Shown: positions 1 to 11,911, numbered from the stretch's first letter. The stretch: DNA of 64,000 nt from Cupriavidus necator (GCA_022041995.1 CP074381.1:1364001-1428000); one strand, 5' to 3'. Notes: generated by a model from the sequence alone, not told the origin. Made by a program: numbers and translations.

Positions 1-1
1 C

Positions 2-241
2 CGCACGCTGCCGACCAGCCTGGGGCGCAAGGTGGCGCGCGGCGCGCCGGTGCCGGTTGGCTTTGTCGCCGGCACGCGTTCGCGCGAGGTGCGCCAGTGC
101 GGGCTGGGTGCCACCCGCAAGCTGGTCGGCCCGAACCTGCGCTTTATTGAAGGCGGCCATCTGTACCCGATGGAGCGGCCGCGGGAGACGGCGCAGCTGG
201 TGCGCGACCTGATCGGCGCGATGCGCCACGAGGGGCGCTGA
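2..241 (+). CDS. alpha/beta hydrolase, C-terminal end (partial)
   Basis: This is the last 79 codons of a gene that begins before the window. The reading frame is open from base 2 to the TGA at 239-241. The tail contains a conserved-looking segment ending in GGHLYPMERP, in which a histidine preceded by Gly-Gly resembles the catalytic His of alpha/beta hydrolases, followed by a final helix. The enzyme's substrate cannot be told from this fragment. It lies upstream of pyrG on the same strand, separated by 162 bases containing an 18-bp palindrome (272-289). Confidence 0.55.
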   Translation, partial: RTLPTSLGRKVARGAPVPVGFVAGTRSREVRQCGLGATRKLVGPNLRFIEGGHLYPMERPRETAQLVRDLIGAMRHEGR

Positions 242-371
242 GGCGGGTGTACTGGGGGCATGCGGCAGGCGTGCGGCGCATGCGCCGCAACACAGCGTGA
301 GACCTTGTTGCAGCCCCGCCGAGGAGGGGTGCTGTCACAATTTCCGGGTCGGCGGGAATCGGGCTCTCATG

Positions 372-2056
<1,685 letters not shown>

Positions 2057-2084
2057 GTCCCGGCGGCAAGCAGGAGAGACAGTC

Positions 2085-2954
2085 ATGAAACTCTGTGGAT
2101 TCGAGGCCGGCCTCGACCAGCCGTTCTTCCTGATCGCAGGTCCGTGCGTGATCGAGTCGGAGCAGATGGCGCTGGATACGGCCGGCGAGCTCAAGGCCAT
2201 CACCGCTGAACTGGGCATCCCGTTCATCTACAAGTCGTCGTTCGACAAGGCCAACCGGTCTTCGGGCAAGTCGTTCCGCGGCCTGGGCATGGAAAAAGGC
2301 CTGGAGATCCTGGCGACGGTCAAGCGCGAGATCGGCGTGCCGGTGCTGACCGACATCCACGAGATCGACGAGATCAAGCCCGTCGCCGCCGTGGTGGACG
2401 TGCTGCAGACGCCGGCGTTCCTGTGCCGCCAGACCGATTTCATCCGTGCCTGCGCTCAGAGCGGCAAGCCGGTGAATATCAAGAAGGGCCAGTTCCTGGC
2501 GCCGCACGACATGAAGAACGTCATCGACAAGGCGCGCGACGCCGCGCGCGAAGCCGGTCTGCCTGACGATGTCTTCATGGCCTGCGAGCGTGGTGTCTCG
2601 TTCGGCTACAACAACCTGGTGTCCGACATGCGCTCGCTGGCGATCATGCGCGAGACCGGTGCCCCGGTGGTGTTCGACGCCACCCACTCGGTGCAGCTGC
2701 CGGGCGGCCAGGGCACCAGCTCGGGCGGCCAGCGCGAGTTCGTGCCGGTGCTGTCCCGCGCCGCCGTCGCTACCGGCGTGGCGGGCCTCTTCATGGAAAC
2801 GCACCCGGACCCGAGCAAGGCCATGTCCGACGGCCCCAACGCGGTGCCGCTGTCGCGCATGAAGGAACTGCTGGCCGTGCTTAAGGACCTGGACACGCTG
2901 GTCAAGCGCGCCGGCTTCCTGGAAGACAACTTCGGCTGGCCGGCCTGCGCCTGA
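2085..2954 (+). CDS. kdsA: 3-deoxy-D-manno-octulosonate 8-phosphate synthase
   Basis: Condenses phosphoenolpyruvate with arabinose 5-phosphate to give KDO 8-phosphate for the lipopolysaccharide inner core. The 289-residue product is a TIM barrel of the DAHP synthase/KdsA family. Visible motifs are GPCVIES (19-25), [11 protein letters not shown] (50-60), TDIHE (89-93) and [11 protein letters not shown]. Cys21 sits at the position that binds metal in the metal-dependent KdsA class, though a full metal-site assignment would need an alignment. A good ribosome site (CAGGAGAG) precedes the ATG. Its place between pyrG and eno is a typical Burkholderiaceae order. Confidence 0.97.
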   Translation: MKLCGFEAGLDQPFFLIAGPCVIESEQMALDTAGELKAITAELGIPFIYKSSFDKANRSSGKSFRGLGMEKGLEILATVKREIGVPVLTDIHEIDEIKPVAAVVDVLQTPAFLCRQTDFIRACAQSGKPVNIKKGQFLAPHDMKNVIDKARDAAREAGLPDDVFMACERGVSFGYNNLVSDMRSLAIMRETGAPVVFDATHSVQLPGGQGTSSGGQREFVPVLSRAAVATGVAGLFMETHPDPSKAMSDGPNAVPLSRMKELLAVLKDLDTLVKRAGFLEDNFGWPACA

Positions 2955-3046
2955 GCAGGCCCGGTTTTGTCACCACCGCGCCCTTCGTGGAAGCCGGTGG
3001 TGACAAACCATATCGAAAGACAATACAAAAAATCGGGAGATTCTCT

Positions 3047-3340
3047 ATGGCCGCCGGCTATATCATCGCCTACATCGACGTGACCGACCCCCAGCAGTAC
3101 GAAGAATACAAGGTGCTCTCGAGCAAGGCCATGCAGATCCATGGCGCCGAGGTGCTGGTGCGCGGCGGCAAGACCGAGCCGCTGGAAGGGGATTGGGCGC
3201 CGACGCGCGTCGTGGTGCTGAAATTCCCCAGCTATGAAGCCGCCAAGTCGTTCCACGACGGCGAGGCCTACCGCGCCGCGCGCAAGTCGCGCGAGCACGC
3301 GGCGAAGATGAACATGATCGTGGTGGAAGGCGCTGCCTGA
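3047..3340 (+). CDS. DUF1330 domain protein
   Basis: A 97-residue protein of the DUF1330 family, which adopts a dimeric alpha-beta ferredoxin-like barrel; no reaction is established for it. The ATG at 3047 is preceded by GGGAGA and gives MAAGYIIAYIDVTDP. The family pattern of an N-terminal strand, a central RGG..EPLEGDW stretch and a final helix with SREHAAKMN is clear. It lies between kdsA (92 bases) and eno (88 bases), so it may be read through from pyrG-kdsA. The function is unknown. Confidence 0.9.
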   Translation: MAAGYIIAYIDVTDPQQYEEYKVLSSKAMQIHGAEVLVRGGKTEPLEGDWAPTRVVVLKFPSYEAAKSFHDGEAYRAARKSREHAAKMNMIVVEGAA

Positions 3341-3386
3341 GGGTTGTCGGGCAGTTTGACATGCGCCTGACACGGGCACAGCTTGA

Positions 3387-4718
<1,332 letters not shown>

Positions 4719-4771
4719 CAGCTTGCCCCGTCGTTCCCGCTTGTGCGGGAGCGACAGCAAGCGGATGGAAT

Positions 4772-4807
4772 GGCGGCGGCCGGGATTCCCTGGCCGCCGC
4801 CGTTTTT
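4772..4807 (+). terminator. intrinsic terminator after eno
   Basis: A 10-bp perfect GC stem (GGCGGCGGCC with GGCCGCCGCC) whose loop can pair further, followed by G and five T. It is 53 bases past the eno stop. A second hairpin with one G-U pair lies just before it (about 4731-4756). Confidence 0.8.
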
Positions 4808-4886
4808 GTATCGAAATCTGCCTGGTAATTGCCTTCTAGGCTGAGTTCGCAGATCATTGTGCGGAATTTCCTGTCCGCCATCTTTC

Positions 4887-5228
4887 ATGCGCCTGATTTC
4901 GCTGCTGTTGTTCGTGCTGCTGCTTGCCATCCAGTACCCACTCTGGCTGGGCAAGGGCGGATGGCTGCGCGTGTGGGACCTGAACCGGCAACTGACCGAG
5001 CAGGGCACCCGCAACCAGACGCTCAAGCTGCGCAACGCCAAGCTGGAAGGCGAAGTCGCCGACCTGCAGGACGGCACCGGCGCGATCGAGGAACGTGCCC
5101 GCTATGAGCTGGGCATGGTGAAAGAAGGCGAGGTCTTCGTGCAGTTTGTCGCGCCGGCGCCCAAGGTCAGCGCCACGCCGCCGTTGCCGCCGCCGTCGAA
5201 TTCGGTCGCCGGAAGAGGTGGCCACTAA
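4887..5228 (+). CDS. ftsB: cell division protein FtsB
   Basis: Small bitopic inner-membrane protein of the divisome that forms the FtsQLB complex with FtsL and FtsQ. The 113-residue product has one N-terminal membrane helix (about residues 2-17, [19 protein letters not shown]), then a periplasmic coiled coil with regular leucines (about 30-65), the short [16 protein letters not shown] segment typical of FtsB, and a Pro/Ala-rich tail. The ATG at 4887 gives the usual N-terminus although no clear Shine-Dalgarno is visible; an in-frame GTG at 4857 would add ten poorly fitting residues. The position next to eno is conserved in many proteobacteria. Confidence 0.92.
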   Translation: MRLISLLLFVLLLAIQYPLWLGKGGWLRVWDLNRQLTEQGTRNQTLKLRNAKLEGEVADLQDGTGAIEERARYELGMVKEGEVFVQFVAPAPKVSATPPLPPPSNSVAGRGGH

Positions 5229-5250
5229 GGGGCGTCTTGCCACTCGCTGT

Positions 5251-5275
5251 CGGCGGGCTTGGATCCAGCCCGCCG
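5251..5275. terminator. hairpin between convergent genes
   Basis: A 9-bp perfect stem (CGGCGGGCT with AGCCCGCCG) and a 7-base loop lie between the converging ftsB and lipoprotein genes. There is no U-tract on either strand, so the terminator assignment is tentative. Confidence 0.4.
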
Positions 5276-5283
5276 GCTGTCCG

Positions 5284-5706
5284 TCACCACCAGCCGTACG
5301 GATAACCGCCCCAGCCCCAGCCGGGCATACCGACGCTGACGCCGCCGCCCCAGTGGCCGCCACCCCATCCCCCGTAATACAGGCTCCAGCTGGTGTTCGG
5401 ATAGCCATAAGCCGCGCGCGCGGCCGCGGCCTGCTGGTCGAGCGCGATCGCGGCTGCCTGTTCGCGCAGTATCTGCTGGTTCAGCGTGTCGAGCTTCTGC
5501 TTGTCGTCAGCGGTCAGCGGCGCTGGCGGGATGGCGTTGGGCGCCAGCCGCGCCGTGGGCGGCGAGCCGTTGACGTCGCGCGGCAGCTCTGCGCAGCCGG
5601 CGGCCAGCAGCAGTGCGCCGATCGCGGTGCAGGCGGCAATGCGGCGCAGCACGGCCGGCACGATCGCGGGAGATTCAGGCAGGGAGGGGGTGGCCCGGGC
5701 GGACAT
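5284..5706 (-). CDS. small lipoprotein with glycine/aromatic-rich tail
   Basis: A 140-residue protein of unknown function. After a positively charged N-terminus comes a hydrophobic segment ending in LLLAAGC, a good lipobox, so it should be lipid-anchored after cleavage. The middle (about 60-95) is a charged, Ala/Gln-rich helix likely to form a coiled coil. The last 35 residues are unusual: Gly, Trp and Tyr rich, with several GGWGGG-type and GWGWGG-type runs ending in YPYGWW. Such tails occur in many uncharacterised Burkholderiales envelope proteins. It is transcribed in the same direction as hslO, 104 bases downstream of it. Confidence 0.75.
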   Translation of the reverse strand: MSARATPSLPESPAIVPAVLRRIAACTAIGALLLAAGCAELPRDVNGSPPTARLAPNAIPPAPLTADDKQKLDTLNQQILREQAAAIALDQQAAAARAAYGYPNTSWSLYYGGWGGGHWGGGVSVGMPGWGWGGYPYGWW

Positions 5707-5810
5707 GGCTGTTCTCAGGCTCGCTTGCGGCAGCTGGATGTTGCCATCGTACAGCCGTTGGACAGGCCGGCAAGGCGGTTGTTTCCGCCGTGCCGCCCCG
5801 CGCCTGCCGC

Positions 5811-6824
5811 TCAGTGGTGCTGCTGCGCGCCGGCACCGGCGCCGGTGGCGATATGGGTGGCCGAGAACAACTGGGCGCAGTCGACCGGATCAAATTCATA
5901 GCGCAGGCCGCAGAAGTCGCAGTGGATCTCGACCTGGCCGCGCTCGGCGATGATGCCTTCGATCTCTTCCTGGCCCAGCGACTGCAGCATGCCCGCCACC
6001 TTGGGGCGCGAGCAAGAGCAATGGAAATGCGGCGTCAGCGGCTCAAACACGCGCAAGCCGGCGGCCTGCAGGTCTTCCCAGAACAGACGGCGCAGCAGGG
6101 TGTCGGGGGTCTCGGCCAGCAGTTCGTCGGCCTTGAGCGTGGCGCCCAGCTGCACGGCGCGGTCCCAGGTGTCCAGGTCCTGCGCGCGGGCATGACTGGC
6201 CAGCGGTGCGCCGGTCTCGCCGACTTCCGCGGTGCCGCCGTAGGCCGGCAGCTTCTGCAGCAGCATGCCGGCGGCGACGTGGTCGTCCGCCGCCAGCCAC
6301 AGGCGCGTGTCGAGCTGCTCGGACGCCTGCATGTAGTGCTCCAGCACGGCGCTGATCGAGGCCAGCGGGCCATGCGCGTCGGCCAGCGGCACGATGCCCT
6401 GGTACGCCTGCTGGCCCGGCAGCTTGTCCTTCGGGTCCAGCGTGATGGCAAAGCGGCCGTGACCGTGGGCGTTGACCATCTGCGCCAGCGTGGCGTCGTC
6501 GGCGATCTGCGCGTCCTCGGCCAGCTTGGCGGTGGCGCGCATCGACAGGTCGGACAGGCATTCCACCACCAGCATGCGCACCGGGCCGTCGCCGTGCAGC
6601 TGCATCACCAGCGCTCCGTTGAACTTCAGGTTGGCCGACAGCAGCGCCGCGGCGGCCATCATCTCGCCCAGCAGCCGGCGCACCGGTGCGGGATAGCTGT
6701 GGCGGCCCAGCACTTCCTGCCAGGTGGCTTCCATGCGCACCAGCTCGCCGCGCACGGGAGCCGCGTCGAACAGGAATTTCTGCAGGGTGTCGGGGGTGGT
6801 CGCGGGTGTGGTGGTGTGGGTCAC
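5811..6824 (-). CDS. hslO: Hsp33 redox-regulated chaperonin
   Basis: A holdase chaperone switched on by oxidative stress, in the cytosol. The 337-residue product has the N-terminal Hsp33 fold and a C-terminal redox switch with four zinc-binding cysteines: Cys269 and Cys271 (CSC) and Cys302 and Cys305 (CDFC), the canonical CXC-CXXC spacing. A His/Gln-rich tail follows. The gene follows the gamma-carbonic anhydrase gene by 39 bases on the same strand, so the two are probably cotranscribed. Confidence 0.96.
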   Translation of the reverse strand: MTHTTTPATTPDTLQKFLFDAAPVRGELVRMEATWQEVLGRHSYPAPVRRLLGEMMAAAALLSANLKFNGALVMQLHGDGPVRMLVVECLSDLSMRATAKLAEDAQIADDATLAQMVNAHGHGRFAITLDPKDKLPGQQAYQGIVPLADAHGPLASISAVLEHYMQASEQLDTRLWLAADDHVAAGMLLQKLPAYGGTAEVGETGAPLASHARAQDLDTWDRAVQLGATLKADELLAETPDTLLRRLFWEDLQAAGLRVFEPLTPHFHCSCSRPKVAGMLQSLGQEEIEGIIAERGQVEIHCDFCGLRYEFDPVDCAQLFSATHIATGAGAGAQQHH

Positions 6825-6863
6825 AATAATCTGTCGATGATTCCGTAAGTGCCGCCGCGGTCG

Positions 6864-7387
6864 TCAGCCGATCCGCTTGAGCTGTTGCTTGTACATGGCC
6901 TGCCGGGTGGCGTAGGTCTCGGCGTTGCGGTACAGGTTGGCGACGTCGGCGTCGGTCAGCTCGCGCACCACCTTGGCCGGCGCGCCCAGGATCAGCGAGC
7001 GGTCCGGGAAGACCTTGCCCTCGGTCACCACGGCACCGGCGCCGACCAGGCATTCCTTGCCGATCACGGCGCGGTTCAGCACCACGGCCTGGATCCCGAT
7101 CAGCGAGCCATCGCCCACGGTGCAGCCGTGCAGCATGGCCTGGTGGCCGATCGAGACCTTGTCGCCCAGGGTCAGCGGGCAGCCCGGGTCGGTATGCAGC
7201 ACCGAGCCTTCCTGGATGTTGGTGTCCTCGCCCACCACGATCGGTTCGTTGTCGCCGCGGATCACGACACCGGGCCAGGCGCTGGCGCGGGACTTGAGGG
7301 TCACGTTGCCGATGACGGTGGCCTCGGGGGCCACGTAGGCATCGCTGTCGATATTGGCTTGACGTCGCCGAGCTGGTAAAGCGCCAT
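6864..7387 (-). CDS. gamma-carbonic anhydrase-like protein (reading frame broken near the N-terminus)
   Basis: A left-handed beta-helix hexapeptide-repeat protein of the YrdA/PaaY/gamma-carbonic anhydrase family. The main frame from about 7358 down to 6864 shows the repeats, with the metal-ligand histidines in VLHTDPGC and GHQAMLHGC. The natural start appears to be the ATG at 7387-7385, which encodes MALYQLGDVKP in another frame. Adding one base near 7356-7360 joins this to the expected NIDSDAYVAPEATVIGN and gives 174 residues, the family length. I infer a one-base loss, probably a sequence error; if real, only an internal GTG start at 7334 would remain. hslO lies downstream. Confidence 0.85.
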
Positions 7388-7515
7388 GGGGTCTCCTGCA
7401 CGAAAGGCTTTTGTTGAAGTGGGGGTTGCCGCCGGACTTTAAAGGGCGGGGGTGCGGGCGCGCGGCGCCACGGCGACTGCGCGGCTTGCCCGGCAGTCGG
7501 GCACCGGCCAGGCCC

Positions 7516-7521
7516 TACAAT
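7516..7521 (+). promoter_or_regulatory. -10 element for the ferritin-like gene
   Basis: TACAAT ends 25 bases before the ATG at 7547, in the divergent gap with the carbonic anhydrase gene. No good -35 at proper spacing is visible. Confidence 0.35.
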
Positions 7522-7546
7522 GGCGGCAGACCCGGATTTTACGCTC

Positions 7547-8399
7547 ATGCCAGAAAAAACACCCGCCGCCGCCTTGCCTGAACCGTCACTTTCTCCGCGC
7601 CACCAGGCGCTGGCGGTGCTGTGCATGACGGATCCCCGCAGAAGGCCGTGGCGGCGCGAGCACTTTACCGCCATGTGACGACGTTGCCGGACGAGGCGCT
7701 TGCCGCCGGCGAAGCGATCCAGGCCGGTGCCGGCCAGGCCATCCCCGGCCGCCCGCGCGGCCGCCGCTGGTGGCGCCGCAGGACGTCGAGCGGCGCCGCT
7801 CGCTGCATACCCCGGCCGGGCGCGCGGCGATGATCCATGCGCTGTGCCATATCGAGTTCAATGCCATCAACCTGGCGCTGGACGCGGCCTGGCGCTTCGC
7901 CGGCATGCCGCCCGGCTACTACCGCGACTGGCTGCGCGTGGCCGATGAGGAGGCGTACCACTTCACGCTGCTGGCCGACCACCTTGGCACGCTGGGCGCG
8001 GCCTACGGCGACTTCCCCGCCCACAACAGCCTGTGGGAGATGACCGACAAGACCGCCGGCGACGTGCTGGCGCGCATGGCGCTGGTGCCGCGCACGCTGG
8101 AGGCGCGCGGGCTCGATGCCTCGCCGCCGGTGCGCGCCAGGCTGGCCGGCGCCGGTGACCACGCCGCTGCGGCCATCATCGACATCATCCTGCGCGACGA
8201 GGTCGGCCACGTGGCCATCGGCAACCACTGGTACCGCTGGCTGTGCGCGCAGCGCGGCCTGGACCCCGTTGCCACCTACGCGCAGCTGGCCGGGCAGTAC
8301 CGTGCGCCGAAGCTGCGCGGGCCGTTCAATCTCGATGCGCGGCGCGCGGCGGGCTTCGATGAGGATGAACTGGCCTGGCTGGAGGCATCGGCCGGTTAG
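7547..8399 (+). CDS. DUF455 ferritin-like protein (two frame breaks)
   Basis: A ferritin-like helical-bundle protein of the DUF455 family, whose function is not established. The conserved core, intact from about 7758 to the stop, shows the probable di-metal ligands: CHIEFNAINLALD, ADEEAYHF and RDEVGHVAIGNHWY supply Glu and His at ferritin-like spacing. The start at 7547 encodes MPEKTPAAALPEPSLSPRHQALAVL in a different frame, and a middle piece lies in a third frame. Adding one base near 7631-7636 (restoring DPRQKAVAARALY) and one near 7749-7757 (restoring GRPARPPLVAPQDV) yields a normal 284-residue protein. Both breaks look like single-base sequence losses. Confidence 0.8.
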
Positions 8400-8416
8400 G
8401 CCAGCCGTCCTGTACC

Positions 8417-9622
8417 TCAGCCGCGCGGCGCAAAGCCATGCTTGCGCGCCGACCAGACCGCCAGCCAGGTTGCGGCGAGCAGGGCCGCCAGCACCGGCGG
8501 GAATGCGCCGATTCCGAAGCCATCGAGCAGCAGCCCGCCGATGACGCCGCCGCCGGCGATGGCGATATTCCAGGCGGTAACCAGCATCGATTGCGCCACG
8601 TCCGCGGATTTGCCGGCGGTCTTTGCCAGCGCCGTCTGGAACAGCGTGGAAACGCCGCCGAAGCCCAGGCCCCAGATCGCGGCCGCGGCATAGACCACGG
8701 CCGGGTGGCCGCCTCCGGCCCCAAGCGCCAGCACCGCAAGCCCGAACAGCAGCGTGTTGGCCAGCGTCAGCGCCCGCAGCCACTGGTCGATCAGCACGCC
8801 GGTGATCCAGATGCCGGCGAGCGAGGCCACGCCGAACACGAACAGGACCAGATCAAGCCGTGCCCCGGCGTTGCCGGCTCGCAGGAACGGCGCGATATAG
8901 GTGTAGAGGATGTTGTGCGCCAGCACGAAGGCGAGCGTCACGAACAGTACGGGACGCACGCCCGGCATGGTGAACACGCGCGCGACCGGTAGCCGCTGGC
9001 CGGCGGGCTGGCCGGCAAAATCCGGCACGCTGGCCAGCACCCAGGCAATCAGGCCCAGCGTCAGCACGCTGACGATGCCGAAGCACGCGCGCCAGCCCAT
9101 GAGCGCACCGAGGAAGGTCCCGGATGGCACGCCCAGCGACAAGGCCAGGGGAATGCCAACCATCGCGACAGCGATGGCCCGACCCTTGAGGTGATCGGGA
9201 ACCATGCGCGCGGCATAGCCAGCCAGCAGCGCCCACAGCAGGCCGGCCGAGACACCCGCAAGGAAGCGCGCCGCCATCGTCAGGACATAGTTGCCGGACC
9301 AGGCCGTCACGGCGTTGGCGACGGCAAAGCCCGCGATGGCAAGCAGCAGCAGCGGCCGCCGCCGCAGCCCTTGCGTGGCCGCCGTCAGCGGCATGGCGGC
9401 CACCAGTGAACCGAAGGCGTAGATGGTGACGAGCTGGCCGGCAAGCGGCTCGGAGATGGCAAGGCCCGCGCCGATCTGCGGCAGCAGCCCTGCCGGCAAG
9501 GCCTCGGTCAGGACGGTGATGAAGCCTGCGACGGCAAGCGCAAGCAGTGCCGGAAGCGGTAGCCGCGCAGGCTGCGCGCTCTGGTGTGCATCGTTTGCAA
9601 GTGTGTTGGTGGCTGTCGTCAT
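8417..9622 (-). CDS. MFS transporter, DHA1 family (drug/sugar efflux type)
   Basis: A 401-residue inner-membrane protein with about twelve predicted hydrophobic helices, in the arabinose-efflux/NepI-like branch of the major facilitator superfamily. It carries the segment after helix 2 typical of DHA1 exporters and the motif-C-like GIPLALSLGVPSG. The substrate is unknown. It starts 39 bases downstream of a serine hydrolase gene on the same strand, and a LysR regulator is divergent from that pair, so hydrolase plus exporter may form a LysR-controlled operon. Confidence 0.85.
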   Translation of the reverse strand: MTTATNTLANDAHQSAQPARLPLPALLALAVAGFITVLTEALPAGLLPQIGAGLAISEPLAGQLVTIYAFGSLVAAMPLTAATQGLRRRPLLLLAIAGFAVANAVTAWSGNYVLTMAARFLAGVSAGLLWALLAGYAARMVPDHLKGRAIAVAMVGIPLALSLGVPSGTFLGALMGWRACFGIVSVLTLGLIAWVLASVPDFAGQPAGQRLPVARVFTMPGVRPVLFVTLAFVLAHNILYTYIAPFLRAGNAGARLDLVLFVFGVASLAGIWITGVLIDQWLRALTLANTLLFGLAVLALGAGGGHPAVVYAAAAIWGLGFGGVSTLFQTALAKTAGKSADVAQSMLVTAWNIAIAGGGVIGGLLLDGFGIGAFPPVLAALLAATWLAVWSARKHGFAPRG

Positions 9623-9661
9623 GTTGGCGCCTTGACAAGGGGTGGTGCGTTGCGTGGAGGG

Positions 9662-10864
9662 TTACGCGGCAGCGGGGGCGACACCGTAGACCGCGTCGCG
9701 CAGATCGGTGACAAAGCGGCCGGACATGCCCTCGTACAGCGTGTTGGTGAAGGCCACCACGCTCAGTCCCTGGCTGCGGTCGACGAACCAGGCGTGGCCG
9801 TAGGCGCCGCCCCAGCGCCAGGTGCCGGTGGCTTCCGGGGAGCCCGCCCGGCGCGGATCGCGCAGCACCGAGAAGCCCAGCCCGAAGCCGGTTCCCGGCG
9901 CATCGGGCAGGTCCAGGCCGCCGGTCTGGTCGCGCGCCATGTCCTCGACCAGGGCGGATGGCAGCAACGCGCCGCCGCCCTGGCGCAAGGTCTCCAGCAG
10001 GCGCAGGAAGTCTTGCGCCGTGCCCGCCATGCCCGCCCCGCCGGACGGGAAGGCCCGCGCATTGAAGATGCGGGCGGGGCTGTAGGGAATGCCAACCGTG
10101 CCTTCGAGCACCGGCACTGCCTCGCCTTCGCGCAGGCGGCGCGGGTGCGGGCTGTCATTCACATACGGGGTCGGCACGCGGTGCGCATCGCGTGCCACGA
10201 AGCCGGTGTCGTCCATGCCCAGCGGGCCGGTCACCAGCTGGCGCACTGCTGTGTCCAGCGGCGTGCCATGGACGCGCTCGATCAGCGCGCCCAGCACGTC
10301 GGTCGCGAGCGAGTAGCCCCACGCGTTACCCGGTTCGTACAGCAAGGGCACGCTGGCGATGCGCCGCAGGTTCTCCGCCAGGCTGATGGTGGTGTCGTCC
10401 ATGCCGTCGGAAACTCCGGCGCGGGCATAGGGCCCGTCTTCGCCGGACTCGAAGAAGCGATAGCCCAGCCCCGCGGTATGGCTGAGCAGCTGCCGCGCCG
10501 TGATGCGTGCCGGTCGGCCATCGGCCAGGCGCGGGCGGAAATCGGGCAGCCAACGGTCGATACCCTGGTCAAGGTCGAGCCGGCCTTGTGCCACCAGCAC
10601 CAGTGCAGCCACGCAGACGATCGGCTTGCTTACCGAAGCCAGCCGGAAGACCGCATCCATGCGCATCGGCTGTCCGCTTTCCCGATCGGCCAGGCCTGCC
10701 GCGTGCTGGCAGACCAGTTCGCCGTCGCGGCTGACCAGCACGACGGCGCCGACCAGTCGCCGCTGGTCCAGCGCCTGCCGGACCACGGCGTCGATGCGCG
10801 CGTTCAGTGGCGCGGGGAATGCAGGGGACACACCTGGACGCGGTGCAATCGTGGGGAGGGACAC
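9662..10864 (-). CDS. serine hydrolase of the class C beta-lactamase family
   Basis: A 400-residue member of the beta-lactamase/esterase superfamily (PF00144). The catalytic SxxK tetrad is SVSK at residues 77-80, and the second motif is Y184-S185 in WGYSLATDVLG, which in this family often replaces YxN. No signal peptide is evident, so it is probably a cytosolic esterase or amidase rather than a periplasmic beta-lactamase. It is followed by an MFS exporter and is divergent from lysR, suggesting a substrate-processing and export pair. A resistance role is not supported by the sequence alone. Confidence 0.85.
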   Translation of the reverse strand: MSLPTIAPRPGVSPAFPAPLNARIDAVVRQALDQRRLVGAVVLVSRDGELVCQHAAGLADRESGQPMRMDAVFRLASVSKPIVCVAALVLVAQGRLDLDQGIDRWLPDFRPRLADGRPARITARQLLSHTAGLGYRFFESGEDGPYARAGVSDGMDDTTISLAENLRRIASVPLLYEPGNAWGYSLATDVLGALIERVHGTPLDTAVRQLVTGPLGMDDTGFVARDAHRVPTPYVNDSPHPRRLREGEAVPVLEGTVGIPYSPARIFNARAFPSGGAGMAGTAQDFLRLLETLRQGGGALLPSALVEDMARDQTGGLDLPDAPGTGFGLGFSVLRDPRRAGSPEATGTWRWGGAYGHAWFVDRSQGLSVVAFTNTLYEGMSGRFVTDLRDAVYGVAPAAA

Positions 10865-10876
10865 AGCGGAATCCTT

Positions 10877-10947
10877 GTTCAGTGAACGACCCGCTCACGA
10901 TAAGGACCCAGCCATTAAAGAAAAAGTGGGCTACAGTTCCTTTTTCT
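10877..10947. promoter_or_regulatory. candidate LysR operators in the divergent gap
   Basis: Two inverted repeats lie between the hydrolase and lysR starts: GTTCA-G-TGAAC (10877-10887) and AGAAAAAG with CTTTTTCT (10919-10926 and 10940-10947, 13-bp spacer). The second has LysR-type geometry. Both are inferred from symmetry only. Confidence 0.4.
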
Positions 10948-10979
10948 CCGGAACTTTGTGTCCGCAATCGGAGGGCATC

Positions 10980-11900
10980 ATGGACAGCCTCAGTGGCTTC
11001 GCTGTGTTTGTGCAGGTGGCCGAGACCCGCAGTTTTGTCGCGGCGGGGCGCTTGCTGGGGGTGTCGGCCTCTGCCGTCGGCAAGAGCGTGGCGCGCCTGG
11101 AAGAAAGGCTCGGCGTACGGCTGTTCCACCGCAGCACGCGCAGCGTGACGCTGACCGCCGAAGGCACGCTGTTCCTGGAGCGCAGCCGCCGCGTGCTCGC
11201 CGAGATCGAAGCGGCGGAGCTGGAACTGGCCGAAGCCACCGCGGCGCCGCGCGGCCGCCTGCGGGTGAGCCTGCCGCTGGTCAGTTCACTGGTCTTGCCC
11301 GTGCTGGGCGATTTCATGCGCGCGTATCCGGACATCGAGCTGGACCTGGATTTCACCGATCAACTGGTCGATGTCATCGAGGAGGGCTTCGATGCGGTGG
11401 TCCGCACCGGCGAGCCCGCCGACTCGCGCCTGTCGGCGCGCAAGCTGGGTGCGTTCCAGGCGCTGCTGGTGGCATCGCCCGAGTACCTGGCGCAGCGCGG
11501 CACGCCGAAGGTGCCTGCCGACCTGGCCGGCCATGCTTGCCTGCATTACCGTTTTCCCCACACCGGCAAGCTCGAGGCTTGGCCGCTGCGGCGCGCGCCG
11601 GGCGAGCCCGAGCTGGCGCTGCCGACATCGATGATCTGCAACAACATCGAGACGCGCCTGTGCTTTGCGCTGCGCGGCCTGGGCATTGCCTGCCTGCCGG
11701 ATTTCGCCATCCGCGAGCAGCTGGCCGATGGCAGCCTGTGCCAGGTACTGTCGGGCCATGTGGGGCCGGCCAAGGCCTTTCATGTGCTCTGGCCGGCGAG
11801 CAGGCATCCCTCGCCCAAGGTGCGGGCGTTGGTCGACTTCCTGTGCGCGCGGGTCTTTCCCGCCGACGAGGCGCCGGCAGGGCAGGCCCGGAGTGCCTAG
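10980..11900 (+). CDS. LysR-family transcriptional regulator
   Basis: A 306-residue regulator. The N-terminal winged helix-turn-helix occupies about residues 1-60, with the recognition segment around SFVAAGRLLGVSASAVGKSVARL. A periplasmic-binding-like effector domain follows from about 90. The ATG at 10980 is preceded by GGAGGG and gives the standard MDSLSGFAVFV start, closest in feel to the CrgA/AaeR-like subgroup. It is divergent from the hydrolase-MFS pair, its likely target. Its stop codon falls in the centre of a 26-bp palindrome shared with the opposing acyl-CoA synthetase gene, and the two stop codons overlap by two bases. Confidence 0.92.
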   Translation: MDSLSGFAVFVQVAETRSFVAAGRLLGVSASAVGKSVARLEERLGVRLFHRSTRSVTLTAEGTLFLERSRRVLAEIEAAELELAEATAAPRGRLRVSLPLVSSLVLPVLGDFMRAYPDIELDLDFTDQLVDVIEEGFDAVVRTGEPADSRLSARKLGAFQALLVASPEYLAQRGTPKVPADLAGHACLHYRFPHTGKLEAWPLRRAPGEPELALPTSMICNNIETRLCFALRGLGIACLPDFAIREQLADGSLCQVLSGHVGPAKAFHVLWPASRHPSPKVRALVDFLCARVFPADEAPAGQARSA

Positions 11901-11911
11901 GCACTCCGGGC
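11886..11911. terminator. 26-bp perfect palindrome spanning two opposed stop codons
   Basis: Thirteen perfectly complementary base pairs centred between 11898 and 11899. It contains the TAG of lysR (11898-11900) and, on the other strand, the TAG of the acyl-CoA synthetase (11897-11899). It could form a hairpin in either transcript and act as a bidirectional terminator, although no U-tract follows. Confidence 0.5.

Noticed and set aside
272..289. 18-bp palindrome before pyrG as a terminator
   Set aside because: It is symmetrical but lacks a U-tract and a clear function; mentioned only in the context of the first gene.
9662..10864. Calling the serine hydrolase an antibiotic beta-lactamase
   Set aside because: No signal peptide and a YS second motif; the family contains many esterases, so resistance is not supported.
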